Positions 7,923 to 16,198 of a stretch of DNA of 64,000 nucleotides are shown piece after piece. A model generated the notes under the pieces. That model made no database searches, had not been told where the DNA came from, and was given only the letters and a program-made list of their open reading frames with translations. The DNA lies in NCBI RefSeq assembly GCF_014648775.1, contig NZ_BMRT01000007.1, forward strand, positions 62,001 to 126,000, in the 5' to 3' direction. The stretch's first letter is position 1. Each line of letters begins with the position of its first letter. Made by a program: the position numbers and the translations under genes. This DNA comes from Streptomyces abikoensis (lineage in GTDB: Bacteria; Actinomycetota; Actinomycetes; Streptomycetales; Streptomycetaceae).

Positions 7923-9143
7923 ATGCCCGAAGCCGTGATCGTCTCAACCGCCCGCTCCCCGATCGGTCGCGCCTTCAAGGGCTCCCTGAAGGAGCTGCGG
8001 CCCGACGACCTCACCGCCACGATCATCCAGGCCGCGCTCGCCAAGATCCCCGGGCTCGACCCGCGCGAGATCGACGACCTGATGCTCGGCTGCGGTCTGC
8101 CCGGCGGCGAGCAGGGCCACAACCTCGGTCGCATCGTGGCCGTGCAGATGGGCATGGACCACCTGCCCGCCACCACGATCACCCGCTACTGCGCCTCGTC
8201 CCTGCAGACCTCCCGGATGGCGCTGCACGCCATCAAGGCCGGCGAGGGCGACGTCTTCATCTCGGCGGGCGTCGAGATGGTCTCCCGGTCCGTCAACGGC
8301 TCCTCCGACGGCATGCCCGGCACCCACAACCCGCTCTTCGCCGACGCCGAGGCCCGCACGGCCGCCCGCGCCGAGCGGGGCGGCGAGGGCTGGCACGACC
8401 CGCGCGAGGACGGCCTGGTCCCGGACGCCTACATCGCGATGGGCCAGACCGCCGAGAACCTGGCCCGCCTCAAGGGCGTCACCCGCGAGGACATGGACGA
8501 GTTCGGCGTCCGCTCGCAGAACCTCGCCGAGGAAGCCATCAAGAAGGGCTTCTGGGAGCGCGAGATCACCCCCGTGACGCTGCCCGACGGCACGGTCGTC
8601 TCCAAGGACGACGGCCCGCGCGCGGGCGTCACCCTGGAGGGCGTGGCGGGCCTCAAGCCCGTCTTCCGCCCCGACGGCCTGGTCACGGCGGGCAACTGCT
8701 GCCCGCTCAACGACGGCGCCGCCGCCCTGGTGATCATGTCCGACACCAAGGCGCGCGAGCTGGGCCTCACCCCGCTGGCCCGGATCGTCTCGACAGGCGT
8801 CTCCGCGCTCTCCCCCGAGATCATGGGCTACGGCCCGGTGGAGGCCAGCGAGCAGGCGCTGCGACGGGCGGGGCTGACCATCGGCGACATCGACCTGGTC
8901 GAGATCAACGAGGCCTTCGCCGCGCAGGTCATCCCCTCCTACCGCGACCTGGGCATCGACATCGACAAGCTGAACGTCAACGGCGGTGCCATCGCCGTCG
9001 GCCACCCCTTCGGCATGACGGGCGCCCGCATCACGGGCACGCTCATCAACTCGCTCCAGTTCCACGACAAGCAGTTCGGCCTGGAGACGATGTGCGTGGG
9101 CGGCGGCCAGGGCATGGCCATGGTGATCGAGCGGCTGAGCTGA
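7923..9143 (+). CDS. acetyl-CoA acyltransferase (thiolase)
   Basis: A 406-residue thiolase that condenses or cleaves acyl-CoA and acetyl-CoA in fatty-acid degradation or acetoacetyl-CoA formation. Catalytic Cys90 (TRYCASSLQT) takes the acyl group, His is in VGHPFGMTGAR (about 360), and the second Cys is in MCVGGGQG (about 391). NEAFA is also present. Length is normal. GGAG at 7914-7917 sits five bases from ATG 7923, so this start is preferred to the overlapping GTG at 7920. A hairpin at 9301-9339 follows. Degradative versus biosynthetic role cannot be decided from sequence. Confidence 0.9.
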   Translation: MPEAVIVSTARSPIGRAFKGSLKELRPDDLTATIIQAALAKIPGLDPREIDDLMLGCGLPGGEQGHNLGRIVAVQMGMDHLPATTITRYCASSLQTSRMALHAIKAGEGDVFISAGVEMVSRSVNGSSDGMPGTHNPLFADAEARTAARAERGGEGWHDPREDGLVPDAYIAMGQTAENLARLKGVTREDMDEFGVRSQNLAEEAIKKGFWEREITPVTLPDGTVVSKDDGPRAGVTLEGVAGLKPVFRPDGLVTAGNCCPLNDGAAALVIMSDTKARELGLTPLARIVSTGVSALSPEIMGYGPVEASEQALRRAGLTIGDIDLVEINEAFAAQVIPSYRDLGIDIDKLNVNGGAIAVGHPFGMTGARITGTLINSLQFHDKQFGLETMCVGGGQGMAMVIERLS

Positions 9144-9485
9144 GCCGCAGCGGAGGGTAGGGGTCGCCCGAGGTACGAGGGCGGCACCTGCCCGCAGCGG
9201 AGGCGAAGCTCAGCGCGACCAAAAGCACGAGCGGCTGAGCTAAAACACCGGGCGGCAACTGCCGGGAGCATCTATCGGCCACCTTGCCGAAACGTGACCC
9301 AATCTCCCCCAGGATGTGACCAACGTCCCGGGGGAGATTCGTTTCCCCAGGTCAGGGTGGTTGAAGGAACAACGTCCGGGCCCTTGGTCCCGTCCGTTTA
9401 CTGACGTTTTGCACTGTGGGCCTCCGGAGGCATGCGCGAAGCTGAGGTAGGAATTCGGGGGATCCAAGCAACCGGGAGTACGTCA
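9144..9485. other. 342-bp intergenic region with terminator and promoter space
   Basis: After the thiolase stop the sequence contains two short look-alikes of the thiolase 3' end (gagcggctgagct at about 9129 and 9231), then a 10-bp-stem hairpin at 9301-9339, then about 145 bp that should carry the promoter of the gene at 9486. Confidence 0.5.
9301..9339 (+). terminator. hairpin after thiolase
   Basis: AATCTCCCCC (9301-9310) pairs exactly with GGGGGAGATT (9330-9339) around a 19-base loop. A short pyrimidine run follows. Probable terminator. Confidence 0.6.
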
Positions 9486-10295
9486 GTGAGCGCCATGTCC
9501 CTTGCCCTGCTGATGGGCGCTGCCGCCGCCACGGCCGCGGGCGCCGCCGCCCTGCACAGCTCTCGTGGTCTGCGCCGGCAGATCACCGCCCTGCGCGAGG
9601 AACTCGCCGCCGCCACGGCCGGCGCCGCGGAGCGCGGCGCCGTGCCCGCCGCCCGTACCGCGCCCGTCGCGGAGCTCGCCGAGATACGCGCGGCCGTCGC
9701 CGACGCGCTCGCGGAGGAGCGGGAGCGCGAGCTGGCCGAGGCCCGGGCGTTCTGGGCCGCCCAGGAGGCCCGCGACCTGGCCGGGGCCACCGACACGCCC
9801 TCGCTCCCGGTCGTCCTGCCCGGCCTCGACGACGCCCTGTTCCTGCCCCGCCAGGCCGATCTCGCCGGCCTGGACTTCACCGGCCTGGACCCGCTGGCCG
9901 ACCTCGAGTCGGAGGCCGCGGACTCCCCGGAGCTGGCGGCGGCCCGCCGCCGCCACCCCTCGCACCCCGACTTCACCCCCGCGGCCCCGTCCGTCACCGA
10001 CCACGAGCGCACGGTCGAGCGCCTCACCGAGCTCGCCGACGACGGCGTGCCGCTCACGGACGTCCGTCCCGGCCCGCTGGGCACCCTCGACGTCTACGTC
10101 TTCGCCGACGGCACCACGGTCTGCATGACCCCCGGGCACCGCGAGACCGCCGAGCGCCTCGCCGAGGCCCTGCGGGCCGGTGACGCGCCCGTGCTGCTGG
10201 GCGGCTCCGGGGTCTCCGGCGCCTACGCCCTGACCTTCGAGTGCGAGTCGGGCACGGTCTACGTCCTGGCCGACCGCGTCATCGCCTCGCTCTAG
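9486..10295 (+). CDS. hypothetical protein with N-terminal membrane segment
   Basis: A 269-residue protein of unknown function. It begins with one hydrophobic helix (about residues 3-22, Ala/Gly-rich), then an acidic helical region with coiled-coil character (25-95), and a C-terminal domain (about 170-269) with alternating strands and helices but no motif I recognise. The GTG at 9486 follows GGGAG at 7 bases and removes 18 poorly coding residues from the longest frame. It converges on the small gene at 10417 across a family B element. Confidence 0.7.
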   Translation: MSAMSLALLMGAAAATAAGAAALHSSRGLRRQITALREELAAATAGAAERGAVPAARTAPVAELAEIRAAVADALAEERERELAEARAFWAAQEARDLAGATDTPSLPVVLPGLDDALFLPRQADLAGLDFTGLDPLADLESEAADSPELAAARRRHPSHPDFTPAAPSVTDHERTVERLTELADDGVPLTDVRPGPLGTLDVYVFADGTTVCMTPGHRETAERLAEALRAGDAPVLLGGSGVSGAYALTFECESGTVYVLADRVIASL

Positions 10296-10323
10296 CGGCC
10301 CGCTGGACGTCCGGTCAGCCGTC

Positions 10324-10400
10324 TGCGGGTGCGTCGTGGCTGGTCGCGCCCGCGCGGCGGAGCCGCATGGTGTCGCGGCCCCGCGCCCCTTCGGGGCACC
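10324..10400. repeat. dispersed intergenic element, family B copy 2
   Basis: Begins GCGGGTGCGTCGTGGCTGGT as in the copies at 33691 and 36141, has an inserted GCGCGGCGGAGCCGC segment like the copy at 4884, and ends in the hairpin GCCCC-TTC-GGGGC. It sits between two convergent genes. Confidence 0.75.
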
Positions 10401-10416
10401 ACCCCACCGCGTAAGG

Positions 10417-10743
10417 TCACAGCCCGCAGCGCCCCGCGGCCTCCTCGACCAGCCCCACGGCCCGGGCCACGCCTTCCGTGACCCCGCCGGAGGCGAGCAG
10501 CGCTTCGGCCAAATCGTGGCCGGCCACCGCCACTTGGTCGGCCACGGCGAACATCCCCGCGTCCGGCATCTCCCGTACCGCCGGGGCGTCCGGCTCCTCG
10601 ATCCGCTGGGTCCACGCGGCGAGCTCCCTGGCCAGGGCCAGCGCTTCCGCCGCCGCTCCCCGGCTGAGCCGGGACTGCGGCAGGGTCCGCAGCCGGTCGG
10701 CGAAGGTGTCCACGGCGGCCAGAAGAGGTGTCACATCATCCAC
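10417..10743 (-). CDS. small conserved hypothetical protein
   Basis: A 108-residue, Ala/Leu-rich, mildly acidic, almost entirely helical protein with no recognised domain. Reading starts at GTG 10743 (V-D-D-V-T-P-L); no strong ribosome site is visible, so a later start is possible. It converges on the 9486 gene and diverges from the DUF4287 gene. Codon use matches neighbours (strong G/C third positions), which supports it as a real gene. Confidence 0.6.
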   Translation of the reverse strand: MDDVTPLLAAVDTFADRLRTLPQSRLSRGAAAEALALARELAAWTQRIEEPDAPAVREMPDAGMFAVADQVAVAGHDLAEALLASGGVTEGVARAVGLVEEAAGRCGL

Positions 10744-10841
10744 GCCACGAGACTATGCGCCGCCCACCGACTGTTGCCAACGCTTGAACACTCGGGCACG
10801 GTGACATGAAGGACCATCATTCGACGCGTCCGGAGGCGCCG

Positions 10842-11072
10842 ATGTCCCACGTCTTCTCCGACAAGACCCACCGGAACCTGCTCTCCCGAATCCCCCAGTG
10901 CACCGGCCGCGAAGTCGCGGACTGGCTGCGCACGGTCGAAGAAGGCCCCTCCCTGTTCCGTTTCGAGGAGAAGGTCAGCTGGCTGCGCGGCGAGCACAAT
11001 CTCGCTTACGGCCACGCGAAGGCCATCGTCCACGAGTACGACCTCCGACGAGCGGCGCGAAAGCTGGGCTGA
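10842..11072 (+). CDS. DUF4287 domain protein
   Basis: A 76-residue protein matching the short DUF4287 family: the SDKTHRNLLSRIPQCTGREV start, a central WLR..GPSLFRFEEKVSWL segment, and LAYGHAKAIVHEYD near the C-terminus, which resembles a helix-hairpin DNA- or nucleotide-binding fold of unknown role. The ATG at 10842 follows GGAGG at 5 bases; an ATG 12 codons upstream lacks a ribosome site. A strong hairpin at 11094-11129 separates it from the convergent Bax-inhibitor gene. Confidence 0.8.
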   Translation: MSHVFSDKTHRNLLSRIPQCTGREVADWLRTVEEGPSLFRFEEKVSWLRGEHNLAYGHAKAIVHEYDLRRAARKLG

Positions 11073-11093
11073 GCCACGCGCCCCGCGAACGGA

Positions 11094-11129
11094 ACAGGCC
11101 CGGGAAGGCGATGCCTTCCCGGGCCCTGT
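11094..11129. terminator. bidirectional hairpin terminator
   Basis: CCCGGGAAGGC pairs with GCCTTCCCGGG around a GAT loop, extended by ACAGG/CCTGT with one bulge. It lies between the stops of two convergent genes. Confidence 0.75.
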
Positions 11130-11160
11130 CACACGGCGCGGATATATCCACGCGATGGTT

Positions 11161-12051
11161 TTAGTCGTTGTTCAGGATCGCGATGATCCGGAGGATCTCC
11201 GTGTAGATCCAGACGAGCGACAGCGTCAGACCGAAGGCCGCCAGCCAGGACTCCTCGCGGGGAGCGCCATAGGCCACGCCGTCCTCGATCTGCTTGAAGT
11301 CGAGCGCCAGGTAGGCGGCGCCCAGCAGCACACCCACGACACCGACCGCGATACCGAGACCACCGCTGCGGAAGCCCAGACCGTCACCGCCACCGAAGAC
11401 CGCGAACAGGGAGTTCGCGACCATCAGCAGGAGGAAACCGATCGAGGCGCCGATCACGAAGCGCGTGAAACGGCGGTCGACCCGGATGATCCGGGTGCGG
11501 TAGGCGATCAGGACACCCGCGAAGACGGCCATCGTGCCCAGCACGGCCTGCATCGGGGCGCCATAGGCGATCGCGTTGTAGTACTTGCTGATCACGCCGA
11601 GGAACAGGCCCTCGAAGGCCGCGTAGGCCAGGATCAGCGCCGGGGAGGGCTTGGCCTTGAACGACTGGATCAGGCCCAGCACCATGGCGACGATCGCGGC
11701 GCCGAAGCCCACGCCGACGGGCAGCGAGAGCGCCCAGGCGGCACCGGCGGCGACGATCACCGTGCCCAGCGTGATGCCGGTCTTCGTGACGACGTCGTCG
11801 ATCGTCATCCGGCCGGCGGCCCGCGCCGGGGCCTGCGGGTAGCCCTGCTGGAGATCCGGCCCGCCCTGCGCGTACGGGTTCGCCGCGTAGGGGTTGCTGG
11901 GCTGGGCGTACGGGTTCCCGGCGTACTGGTCGCTCGCGTACGGGTTCCCCTGGGACGCGGCCCCGGCCTGCGCTCCCGCGCCGAAGCCCGCGTAACCGCT
12001 GTTGTCGCGGCTGAACCCCCGTCGCGAGAAGACCGGGTTGCTGCTCCTCAT
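11161..12051 (-). CDS. Bax inhibitor-1/YccA family membrane protein
   Basis: A 296-residue protein. Residues 1-75 are a soluble Gly/Asn/Pro/Tyr-rich tail with repeated NPYA units. The rest has about seven transmembrane helices and ends in a conserved Asp/Asn-rich tail, as in Bax inhibitor-1/YccA proteins, which in other systems act as calcium or proton leak channels. YLALDFKQIEDGVAYGAP and SWLAAFGLTLSLVWIYTEILR match the family. The ATG at 12051 follows GGAGGAG. It is monocistronic by position: bldA lies upstream on the same strand and a terminator lies downstream. Role in Streptomyces is unknown. Confidence 0.9.
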   Translation of the reverse strand: MRSSNPVFSRRGFSRDNSGYAGFGAGAQAGAASQGNPYASDQYAGNPYAQPSNPYAANPYAQGGPDLQQGYPQAPARAAGRMTIDDVVTKTGITLGTVIVAAGAAWALSLPVGVGFGAAIVAMVLGLIQSFKAKPSPALILAYAAFEGLFLGVISKYYNAIAYGAPMQAVLGTMAVFAGVLIAYRTRIIRVDRRFTRFVIGASIGFLLLMVANSLFAVFGGGDGLGFRSGGLGIAVGVVGVLLGAAYLALDFKQIEDGVAYGAPREESWLAAFGLTLSLVWIYTEILRIIAILNND

Positions 12052-12271
12052 CTCACTCCTCCGTGGCCACCCTGCGCGGCCTTGGCGTCAAGGGTAATAG
12101 GGGAGCAAAGAAAAGGCCCTCCTGCTACGGGACGATCTTTTCTTCGCCGGACCCCGTACCGGACAACGCGGACCGGCGGCGGCCGGTTCCGGGAGAGCCT
12201 CGAATTGCGGCACTCTTAACGCGATGGCCACACCAATACGGGGCTCGCCGAGCGAACGCGAAGTGATGAGG

Positions 12272-12353
12272 TGCCCGGAGCCGGACTTGAACCGGCACGG
12301 CCCGAGGGCCAGCGAGGTTTAAGCTCGCCGTGTCTGCATTCCACCATCCGGGC
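12272..12353 (-). tRNA. bldA: tRNA-Leu (anticodon TAA), bldA
   Basis: The minus strand folds into a tRNA of 82 nt before CCA. Acceptor GCCCGGA pairs with TCCGGGC, the D arm is GTGGAATGCAGACAC, the anticodon arm GCGAG-CTTAAAC-CTCGC gives anticodon TAA, there is a long class II variable arm as expected for Leu, and the T arm is GCCGG-TTCAAGT-CCGGC. CCA is not encoded (CCT follows the discriminator A). UUA-decoding tRNA-Leu is bldA in Streptomyces, the developmental tRNA needed to translate rare TTA codons in morphological and antibiotic regulators. I noticed no in-frame TTA codon in the genes of this window. Confidence 0.95.
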
Positions 12354-12780
12354 GGGGGGCTCTCGGGCAGCCCGGCGGTGAGGCGCGCGAGCCTCCCCAT
12401 CAAGGAGAGCAGCACGAGCCTAGCCGGGGCACGCCCCCCAAACAGCGGAACATCGACCCGAGGTTGTCTTATTTTATGGGCAACTGAGCCCCCGTCAGTA
12501 CTGGGATGACGCCATTGGCACATGCCAGGGGCCGATCTCCGCCGTTCACCACCCCGCCCTCACGGTGAACCGGAATTGTCGCAATCTCGTCGCCCTCGGT
12601 AAGGGTCTGTCTCCTACCCAGGGATGACAGGGCCCTCCCGGCATACCTCCGGAGACTGTCCCGGGAACGGGAGCTACGGCTGATCCCGGCGGCCGAAGCG
12701 CGTCGGACCATGGTGTACGTGCCCTGAATCCGAGGACGACGAGTCCCGGAGCCCGCCGTCCCGACAGGAGAGGCCCCACC
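12354..12780. other. 427-bp region between bldA and the ABC operon
   Basis: Divergent intergenic region. It should carry the bldA promoter (minus strand; a TAGGCT -10-like hexamer lies about 60 bp upstream of the tRNA) and the promoter of the ABC genes. A TTGTCG...TAAGGG pair with 18-bp spacing around 12575-12604 is a weak candidate for the latter. No gene is seen. Confidence 0.4.
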
Positions 12781-13566
12781 GTGACCACCATGCCCTTCGG
12801 CGCCCCGACCGCCGTCCGCAGCAGCACCGCTGTGGCCGCCCGCGCCACGGACCTGACCAAGGTCTACGGCCAGGGCGAGACCCAGGTGGTCGCCCTGGAC
12901 GCCGTCTCCGTGGACTTCCGGCAGGCCGAGTTCACCGCGATCATGGGCCCCTCCGGCTCCGGCAAGTCCACGCTCATGCACTGCATGGCCGGACTCGACA
13001 CCGTCTCCGGCGGCTCGGCCCGCATCGGCGACGTCGAGCTGACCGGGCTGAACGACAAGAAGCTCACGCGGCTGCGCCGCGACAAGATCGGCTTCATCTT
13101 CCAGGCCTTCAACCTGCTGCCGACGCTGACGGCCCTGGAGAACATCACACTCCCCATGGACATCGCCGGCCGCAAGCCCGACCAGCAGTGGCTGAACATG
13201 GTCGTCGACACCGTCGGTCTGTCCGGGCGCCTCAAGCACCGCCCGAACCAGCTCTCCGGCGGCCAGCAGCAGCGCGTCGCCGTGGCCCGCGCCCTGGCGG
13301 GCCGGCCCGAGATCATGTTCGCCGACGAGCCCACCGGAAACCTGGACTCCCGCTCCGGCGCCGAGGTCCTCGGCTTCCTGCGCAACTCCGTGCGCGAGCT
13401 CGGCCAGACGGTCGTCATGGTCACCCACGACCCCGTCGCCGCCTCCTACGCGGACCGCGTCGTCTTCCTCGCCGACGGCCGGATCGTCGACGACATGCGC
13501 GAGCCCACCGCCGACGCCGTGCTCGACCGCATGAAGCGCTTCGACGCCAAGGGCCGCACGAGCTGA
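12781..13566 (+). CDS. ABC transporter ATP-binding protein (MacB/LolD-like)
   Basis: A 261-residue ATPase. Walker A GPSGSGKST (56-64), Q-loop in IGFIFQAFNLLP, signature LSGGQQQRVAVARAL, Walker B IMFADEPTGNLD and the H-loop VTHD are all intact. This subfamily pairs with FtsX-like permeases and drives mechanotransmission or extrusion of lipoproteins, peptides or lipids rather than classical import. The GTG at 12781 follows AGGAGAGG at about 7 bases. The permease starts 36 bp downstream, so the two form an operon. It closely resembles the ATPase at 42785, including long identical stretches. Substrate is unknown. Confidence 0.92.
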   Translation: MTTMPFGAPTAVRSSTAVAARATDLTKVYGQGETQVVALDAVSVDFRQAEFTAIMGPSGSGKSTLMHCMAGLDTVSGGSARIGDVELTGLNDKKLTRLRRDKIGFIFQAFNLLPTLTALENITLPMDIAGRKPDQQWLNMVVDTVGLSGRLKHRPNQLSGGQQQRVAVARALAGRPEIMFADEPTGNLDSRSGAEVLGFLRNSVRELGQTVVMVTHDPVAASYADRVVFLADGRIVDDMREPTADAVLDRMKRFDAKGRTS

Positions 13567-13602
13567 TCCCCGCCGGACTCGAACCTCAGGACTGACTTCC
13601 CC

Positions 13603-16122
13603 ATGTTCCGCACCGCCTTGCGCAATGTGCTCGCGCACAAGGCCCGGCTGCTGATGACCGTCCTCGCCGTCATGCTCGGCGTGGCCTTCGTCTCCGGCAC
13701 CCTGGTCTTCACCTCGACCATCTCCGACGCCTTCCAGAAGAGCTCCGAGAAGGGCTTCACGAACGTCGACGTCGCCGTCCAGCCCCACCGGGGCAGCGGC
13801 GACGAGAACGCCCCGGGCGCCACGCCCAGGCTCTCGCAGAGCCTGCTCGACCAGGCCGCCAAGGTCCCCGGCGCCGCCTCCGCCACCGGCACCGTCAGCG
13901 GCTTCGCGGCGATCGCCGACAAGAAGGGCAAGCTGATAGGCGAGGGCTTCTCCTCGTCCGGCGCCAACTACTACGCGGACCGGGGCGGCAAGGACCCCCG
14001 CTACCCGCTGAAGTCCGGCCGCGCGCCCCAGGGCCCCGGTGAGATCGCGCTCGACGCCAAGACCGCCGACCGGGCCGGCTACAAGGTCGGCGACACCGTC
14101 CGCATCTCCGTCGACGGCCCCGTGCTCCAGCAGAAGCTCAGCGGCGTCTTCACCACCGACGACGGCAACGTCTCCGCCGGCGGCAGCCTCGCCCTGTTCG
14201 ACACCGCCACCGCGCAGAAGCTCTACGGCAAGCCCGGCGCCTTCGACGAGATCCACCTGAAGGCCGCCGCGGGCACCTCGCAGACCGCCCTCAAGGCCGC
14301 CGTCGAGAAGGTCCTCCCCAAGGACGCCGAGGCCACCACCGGCAAGCAGCTCGCGGACGAGCAGAGCAAGGTGATCTCCCAGTCCATGGACGGCATGCGG
14401 ACCAGCCTGCTGGTCTTCGCGGGCATCGCCCTCTTCGTCGGCATCTTCATCATCGCCAACACCTTCACCATGCTGGTCGCCCAGCGCACCAAGGAGCTGG
14501 CCCTGCTGCGCGCCGTCGGCGCGAGCCGCCGCCAGGTCACCCGCTCGGTGCTCATCGAGGCGTTCGTCGTGGGCACGGTCGCCGGTGTGACCGGTCTGGT
14601 CGCGGGCATCGGCATCGGCGCGGGCCTGCGGACGCTGATCGGCCGCACGGGCGCCACCATCCCGGACGGCCCGCTGGTCATCTCCCCCAGCACGGTCCTG
14701 GTCTCGATGGTCGCCGGCATCGTCGTCACCATGCTCGCCGCCTGGCTGCCCGGCCGCCGCGCCGCGAAGATCCCGCCGGTCGCCGCGATGAACAGCGTCC
14801 ACGCCGTGGCCACCACCAAGTCCCTGGTCGTCCGCAACTCCATCGGCGGCGTCATCACCGCCATCGGTGCCGCGATCGTCCTGACCGCCACCAGCTCGAC
14901 CATGATGGGCCTGGGCGCGGGCCTGGTCCTCATCGGCGTCTTCGTGCTGACGCCGCTGCTGTCCCGCCCGGTGATCGCCGCCGCGGCCCCGCTGCTGCGC
15001 CCCTTCGGGATGACTGGCAAGCTCGCCCGGCAGAACGCGGTCCGCAACCCGCGCCGCACCGCCGCCACCGCCTCCGCGCTGATGATCGGCCTGACCCTGA
15101 TCACCGGTCTGACCGTCATCGCCGGCAGCATGCAGCAGGCCATCGACAAGATGGCCACGGGCTCCCTCAAGGCCGACTACGTCGTCTCCATGGCCAGCAT
15201 GACCCCGCTGTCCACCGATGTGGAGAAGAAGCTCGCCGGCCACCCGGACGTCGTCGCCTCCAGCCCGCTGCGCTCCTCCCCGGCCCGGATCAACGGCGAG
15301 CACCAGAGCCTCACGGGCGTCAACGGCAAGGACATGGACAAGCTGACGAACCTGGACTTCACGTCGGGCTCGTTCGCCGCCCTCTCCGGTGACAAGGTCC
15401 TCGTGGACGACGCCACGGCCCGTGGCAACCACTGGAAGCTCGGCTCCTCCCTCGACGTCACCTTCGAGGACGGCAAGAAGGGCAAGCTGACGGTCGGCGG
15501 CGTCTACAAGGGCAACGACCTGATGCGCGGCGTCTGGATCGACGCCCCGACCCTGGCCCCGCACCAGAGCCAGGTCGACGACCGCCAGGTGATGGTCAAG
15601 GTCAAGGGCGGCGCCGACGAGAAGGTCAAGGACTCCCTCGCCAAGGCCCTCGGCGACAACCCCGCCATCCAGATCCAGACCAAGCAGGACATCTCCGACG
15701 GCATCTCCAAGGCCATCGGCCTGCTGCTGAACATGCTCTACGGGCTGCTGGCCATGGCCGTGGTGGTCGCCGTCCTCGGCGTCATCAACACCCTGGCGAT
15801 GTCCGTCTTCGAGCGTCAGCAGGAGATCGGCATGCTCCGCGCCATCGGCCTGGACCGCAAGGGCATCAAGCGGATGGTGCGCCTGGAATCCCTGATCATC
15901 TCGCTCTTCGGCGGTGTGATGGGCATCGGCCTGGGCGTCTTCTTCGGCTGGGCCGCGGGCGACCTCATCAAGAAGGCCGTGAGCACCTACGAGCTGGTGC
16001 TCCCCTGGGAGCGGATGGGCCTGTTCCTGCTGCTGGCCGCGGTGGTCGGCGTGCTGGCCGCGCTGTGGCCCGCCCGCCGGGCGGCCAAGCTCAACATGCT
16101 GGCGGCCATCAAGGCCGAGTAG
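13603..16122 (+). CDS. FtsX-like ABC transporter permease
   Basis: An 839-residue permease: an N-terminal helix, a large extracytoplasmic (MacB periplasmic-like) domain, three helices of the first FtsX domain (about 265-395), a second helix group and extracytoplasmic domain (about 430-680), and a C-terminal FtsX domain (about 700-839) with the VINTLAMSVFERQQEIGMLR-type coupling region. The ATG at 13603 directly follows the ATPase gene. It is about the same length and layout as the permease at 40218, so the two operons are paralogous. A 17-bp hairpin ends the unit. Confidence 0.9.
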   Translation: MFRTALRNVLAHKARLLMTVLAVMLGVAFVSGTLVFTSTISDAFQKSSEKGFTNVDVAVQPHRGSGDENAPGATPRLSQSLLDQAAKVPGAASATGTVSGFAAIADKKGKLIGEGFSSSGANYYADRGGKDPRYPLKSGRAPQGPGEIALDAKTADRAGYKVGDTVRISVDGPVLQQKLSGVFTTDDGNVSAGGSLALFDTATAQKLYGKPGAFDEIHLKAAAGTSQTALKAAVEKVLPKDAEATTGKQLADEQSKVISQSMDGMRTSLLVFAGIALFVGIFIIANTFTMLVAQRTKELALLRAVGASRRQVTRSVLIEAFVVGTVAGVTGLVAGIGIGAGLRTLIGRTGATIPDGPLVISPSTVLVSMVAGIVVTMLAAWLPGRRAAKIPPVAAMNSVHAVATTKSLVVRNSIGGVITAIGAAIVLTATSSTMMGLGAGLVLIGVFVLTPLLSRPVIAAAAPLLRPFGMTGKLARQNAVRNPRRTAATASALMIGLTLITGLTVIAGSMQQAIDKMATGSLKADYVVSMASMTPLSTDVEKKLAGHPDVVASSPLRSSPARINGEHQSLTGVNGKDMDKLTNLDFTSGSFAALSGDKVLVDDATARGNHWKLGSSLDVTFEDGKKGKLTVGGVYKGNDLMRGVWIDAPTLAPHQSQVDDRQVMVKVKGGADEKVKDSLAKALGDNPAIQIQTKQDISDGISKAIGLLLNMLYGLLAMAVVVAVLGVINTLAMSVFERQQEIGMLRAIGLDRKGIKRMVRLESLIISLFGGVMGIGLGVFFGWAAGDLIKKAVSTYELVLPWERMGLFLLLAAVVGVLAALWPARRAAKLNMLAAIKAE

Positions 16123-16140
16123 CCCCACCGGAACGCGAAG

Positions 16141-16178
16141 GGGTCGGGCCCCGCGGCTGATGCCGCGGGGCCCGACCC
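16141..16178. terminator. strong bidirectional terminator
   Basis: A perfect 17-bp stem: GGGTCGGGCCCCGCGGC at 16141-16157, loop TGAT, complement at 16162-16178. It serves the convergent permease and methyltransferase genes, and TTTTCT follows on the plus strand. Confidence 0.9.
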
Positions 16179-16198
16179 GTTCTCCAGGACCGCGTTTT

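Noticed and set aside
12469..16128. Very long (over 1200 codon) minus-strand open frame over the ABC operon
   Set aside because: Composition is low complexity (Gly/Asp/His/Leu/Val) as expected from the antisense of a high-GC gene; the plus-strand ABC genes have all motifs intact.
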